A stretch of DNA of 6,127 nt, taken from NCBI GenBank assembly GCA_947379685.1, contig CANCOG010000318.1, positions 1 through 6,127 of the forward strand, in the 5' to 3' direction. The notes under the pieces are model-generated. The model ran no database searches and was not told the origin of the DNA. It worked only from the letters and a program-made list of their open reading frames with translations. Positions within the stretch are counted from its first letter, which is position 1, and each line of letters opens with the position of its first letter. Shown piece by piece: positions 4,622-6,127 of the stretch. Made by a program: the position numbers and the translations under genes. This stretch comes from Flavipsychrobacter stenotrophus. Its GTDB lineage: Bacteria; Bacteroidota; Bacteroidia; Chitinophagales; Chitinophagaceae.

Positions 4622-6127
4622 CAAAGTGCCGCATCTTATTGTTATTCGGCTGCGTCAGGAACCTATACGTCTGTTTCAGGGGGAACATCATTGTCATTGA
4701 CGAGTGCAACCTCGACAGGGTTAAATGTTTCATCAGTATCCATAGGGTTTACATTTGTTTTTTGCGGTACGAGTTACACAACCTTGTCAGTTTGTTCTAA
4801 CGGTTGGGTTTCGCTTGCGAACTCAACTTCGGTTGTTGGAGCCAATACTGCTGGAAACATTCCGTCCGCTGGCTTTTTGATGCCCTGTTGGGATGCCCTT
4901 CAGGGGCTTCCTGCCAATAGTGCTGCAGCCCGATATATAACCACTGGTAGTTCCCCCAACAGGGTGTTTACAGTAGAGTGGTTTCAATGGAATGGAAGTA
5001 ACACCGCAGCAGCCAAAAAGGCAAGTTTCGAGGTGAAGTTATATGAGTCCACAAATGTCGTTCAGTTCTGTTACGGAACCAATACCAATTTCACCACAGG
5101 TAGTACCAGTTCAGTCGGTATTGCCAACAGTACATCTGATTATAAATGCATTTCCAGTTCAACTGACATCTCTTCTTCGCCTACTATTTCCACTTCAACC
5201 TTCGCAACAGCTAATTATTTTACGCCTGCGTCCAATTGGGTTGTTACATTTACCCCACCAGTTGGCGGGGTTACTGCAAGTGCAGCTCCCAACCCCGTTT
5301 GTGCCGGAACTAGTCTTACCATGTCGGGGGCTGCAAATAATGCCACAACTTATTCATGGGCTGGTCCTTCAGGTAGCGGGTATTCTTCTTCTTCGCTCAA
5401 TCCATCAGCTTTTACAGCCGCTGTTGCCCATTCCGGGATATTTACATTGACTGCATCAAATTCATGTAATACTGTTACCGCAACATCAACTGTTGTGGTT
5501 GGTTCAACCCCGGCAGCAATTGGTGGTTCAACTAACTTGTGTACGGGAAATGGCTATTCTTTTACTGAAAGCGTTACAGGCGGAACTTGGAGTACCTCAG
5601 CCGGTACAATTGCATCAATCAGTTCTACTTCGGGTTCTCCAATTACCGTTAATGCGTTAACGGTTGGTTCTGCAACTATTTCTTATACAACACCAGGCTG
5701 TACTCCGGTTACAAAGGCAGTTTCTGTTGGTCTTCAGCCTGTAGCGATCTCAGGGACGTCCTCAGTTTGTGCTGGTTCAACGACAACACTTTCCGATACT
5801 TCGGGTGGAGGAACTGGTACATGGTCTAGTGTAACGACTTCGGTAGCAACTATTACTTCAGGTGGTGTGGTCACGGGAGTGAGTGCAGGAACCTCTGTAA
5901 TTTCTTACCTCGTAGGTAGTTGTGCTGCAACAACAACCGCAAGCATTGGCCCGGCACCTGCTGCTATTAGCCCTTCAGGAACTGTAACAGTTTGTACTGG
6001 ATCAACGATTTCAATGTCAGACGCTACAGCAGGAGGAACATGGAGCAGCAGTAATTCCAGTATTGCTACGGTCGATGCTTCGGGTGTAGTGACTGGGCTT
6101 GCAAACGGTGCAGTGACTATATCTTAT
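4556..6127 (+). CDS. Secreted Ig-like (Big_2-type) repeat protein with Sec signal peptide (3'-partial)
   Basis: The ATG at 4556 opens a frame of 524 codons that is still open at the last base. The start is supported by an immediate signal peptide (residues 1-22) and by an A/T-rich sequence without Shine-Dalgarno just before it, usual in Bacteroidota. Residues about 27-233 form the beta-sandwich module also present in the upstream gene (GSSPNRVFTVEW 131-142, LYESTN 162-167), here with six cysteines (29, 70, 80, 111, 172, 198). Four Ig-like modules follow: 239-319, 320-395, 396-468 and 469 onward. The last two carry the Big_2-like pattern (G)TWSS, (I/V)AT(I/V), SGVVTG, (T/V)(V/T)ISY. A secreted or cell-surface role is well supported; adhesion or matrix function is inference. 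A T9SS sorting domain is expected beyond the window but not seen. No enzymatic motif is visible, and the upstream terminator suggests its own promoter. Confidence 0.92.
   Translation, partial: MKKIYLFTLACCLLFATFRSNAQSAASYCYSAASGTYTSVSGGTSLSLTSATSTGLNVSSVSIGFTFVFCGTSYTTLSVCSNGWVSLANSTSVVGANTAGNIPSAGFLMPCWDALQGLPANSAAARYITTGSSPNRVFTVEWFQWNGSNTAAAKKASFEVKLYESTNVVQFCYGTNTNFTTGSTSSVGIANSTSDYKCISSSTDISSSPTISTSTFATANYFTPASNWVVTFTPPVGGVTASAAPNPVCAGTSLTMSGAANNATTYSWAGPSGSGYSSSSLNPSAFTAAVAHSGIFTLTASNSCNTVTATSTVVVGSTPAAIGGSTNLCTGNGYSFTESVTGGTWSTSAGTIASISSTSGSPITVNALTVGSATISYTTPGCTPVTKAVSVGLQPVAISGTSSVCAGSTTTLSDTSGGGTGTWSSVTTSVATITSGGVVTGVSAGTSVISYLVGSCAATTTASIGPAPAAISPSGTVTVCTGSTISMSDATAGGTWSSSNSSIATVDASGVVTGLANGAVTISY
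5270..6127 (+). repeat. Tandem Ig-like modules with regular cysteine pairs
   Basis: Module boundaries fall after proline-containing linkers: 5270-5512 (81 residues), 5513-5740 (76), 5741-5959 (73) and 5960 to the window end (56 residues, cut). Each starts with a (S/T/V)-x-x-C segment: NPVC 249, TNLC 329, SSVC 405, VTVC 480. The first three carry a second cysteine at 304, 382 and 456, giving spacings of 55, 53 and 51 residues. Modules 3 and 4 are the most alike and look like Big_2; module 1 is closer to a PKD/Ig type (TTYSWAGPSG). The array probably continues beyond the window. Confidence 0.8.

Noticed and set aside
4556..4624. Possible lipoprotein signal at the two cysteines (residues 11-12) of the second protein.
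   Set aside because: The residues before C11 are T-L-A and before C12 are L-A-C, which do not fit a lipobox. The cysteines are in the middle of the hydrophobic core, and a good signal peptidase I site exists after A22.
5043..5450. A 135-codon plus-strand open frame in another phase.
   Set aside because: It lies entirely within the second gene, whose signal peptide, shared module and repeats fix the true phase. The alternative product is low-complexity Leu/Pro/Gln-rich.

Overview
The window looks like chromosomal DNA of a member of the Bacteroidota, probably Chitinophagales/Sphingobacteriales-like, although the order is only a guess. The reasons are a clear type IX secretion (T9SS) C-terminal sorting domain on the first protein, a signal peptide ending in the 'NAQ' style common in this phylum, an AT-rich start region without a Shine-Dalgarno sequence before the second gene, and very large Ser/Thr/Gly-rich, Ig-module surface proteins.

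Layout: (1) Positions 2-3985, plus strand, hold the 3' part (1327 codons visible) of a giant secreted multidomain protein whose true start lies before the window. In order it has a Bacteroidota-type beta-sandwich module, an Ig/PKD-like module, five tandem modules that each carry a cysteine pair, a 'W-T-G...D-W-N...N-W' module leading into a beta-solenoid-like stretch, an 'RRAYRF' module, a pre-C-terminal beta region and the T9SS sorting domain. (2) Positions 3986-4555 are a 570-bp non-coding gap with a strong intrinsic terminator, a second weaker hairpin with a T tract, and an AT-rich stretch containing a 12-bp palindrome and weak Bacteroidota-style promoter candidates. (3) Positions 4556-6127, plus strand, hold the 5' part (524 codons) of a second secreted protein with its signal peptide intact. 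It runs off the window still open. It repeats the beta-sandwich module seen at the left edge and then has Ig-like modules, the last two or more resembling bacterial Ig-like group 2 (Big_2).

The genes share one strand and one protein style but are separated by a terminator and a long AT-rich leader, so they are probably separate transcription units. Both products are likely exported by Sec. The first is then handled by T9SS and released or anchored at the cell surface; the second probably follows the same route, but its C-terminus is not visible. Neither shows a catalytic motif I recognise; adhesion or matrix roles are inference. I see no RNA gene, mobile element, CRISPR array or minus-strand gene, and no convincing new system. 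The more interesting points are the repeat architecture, the shared module and the intergenic control region.
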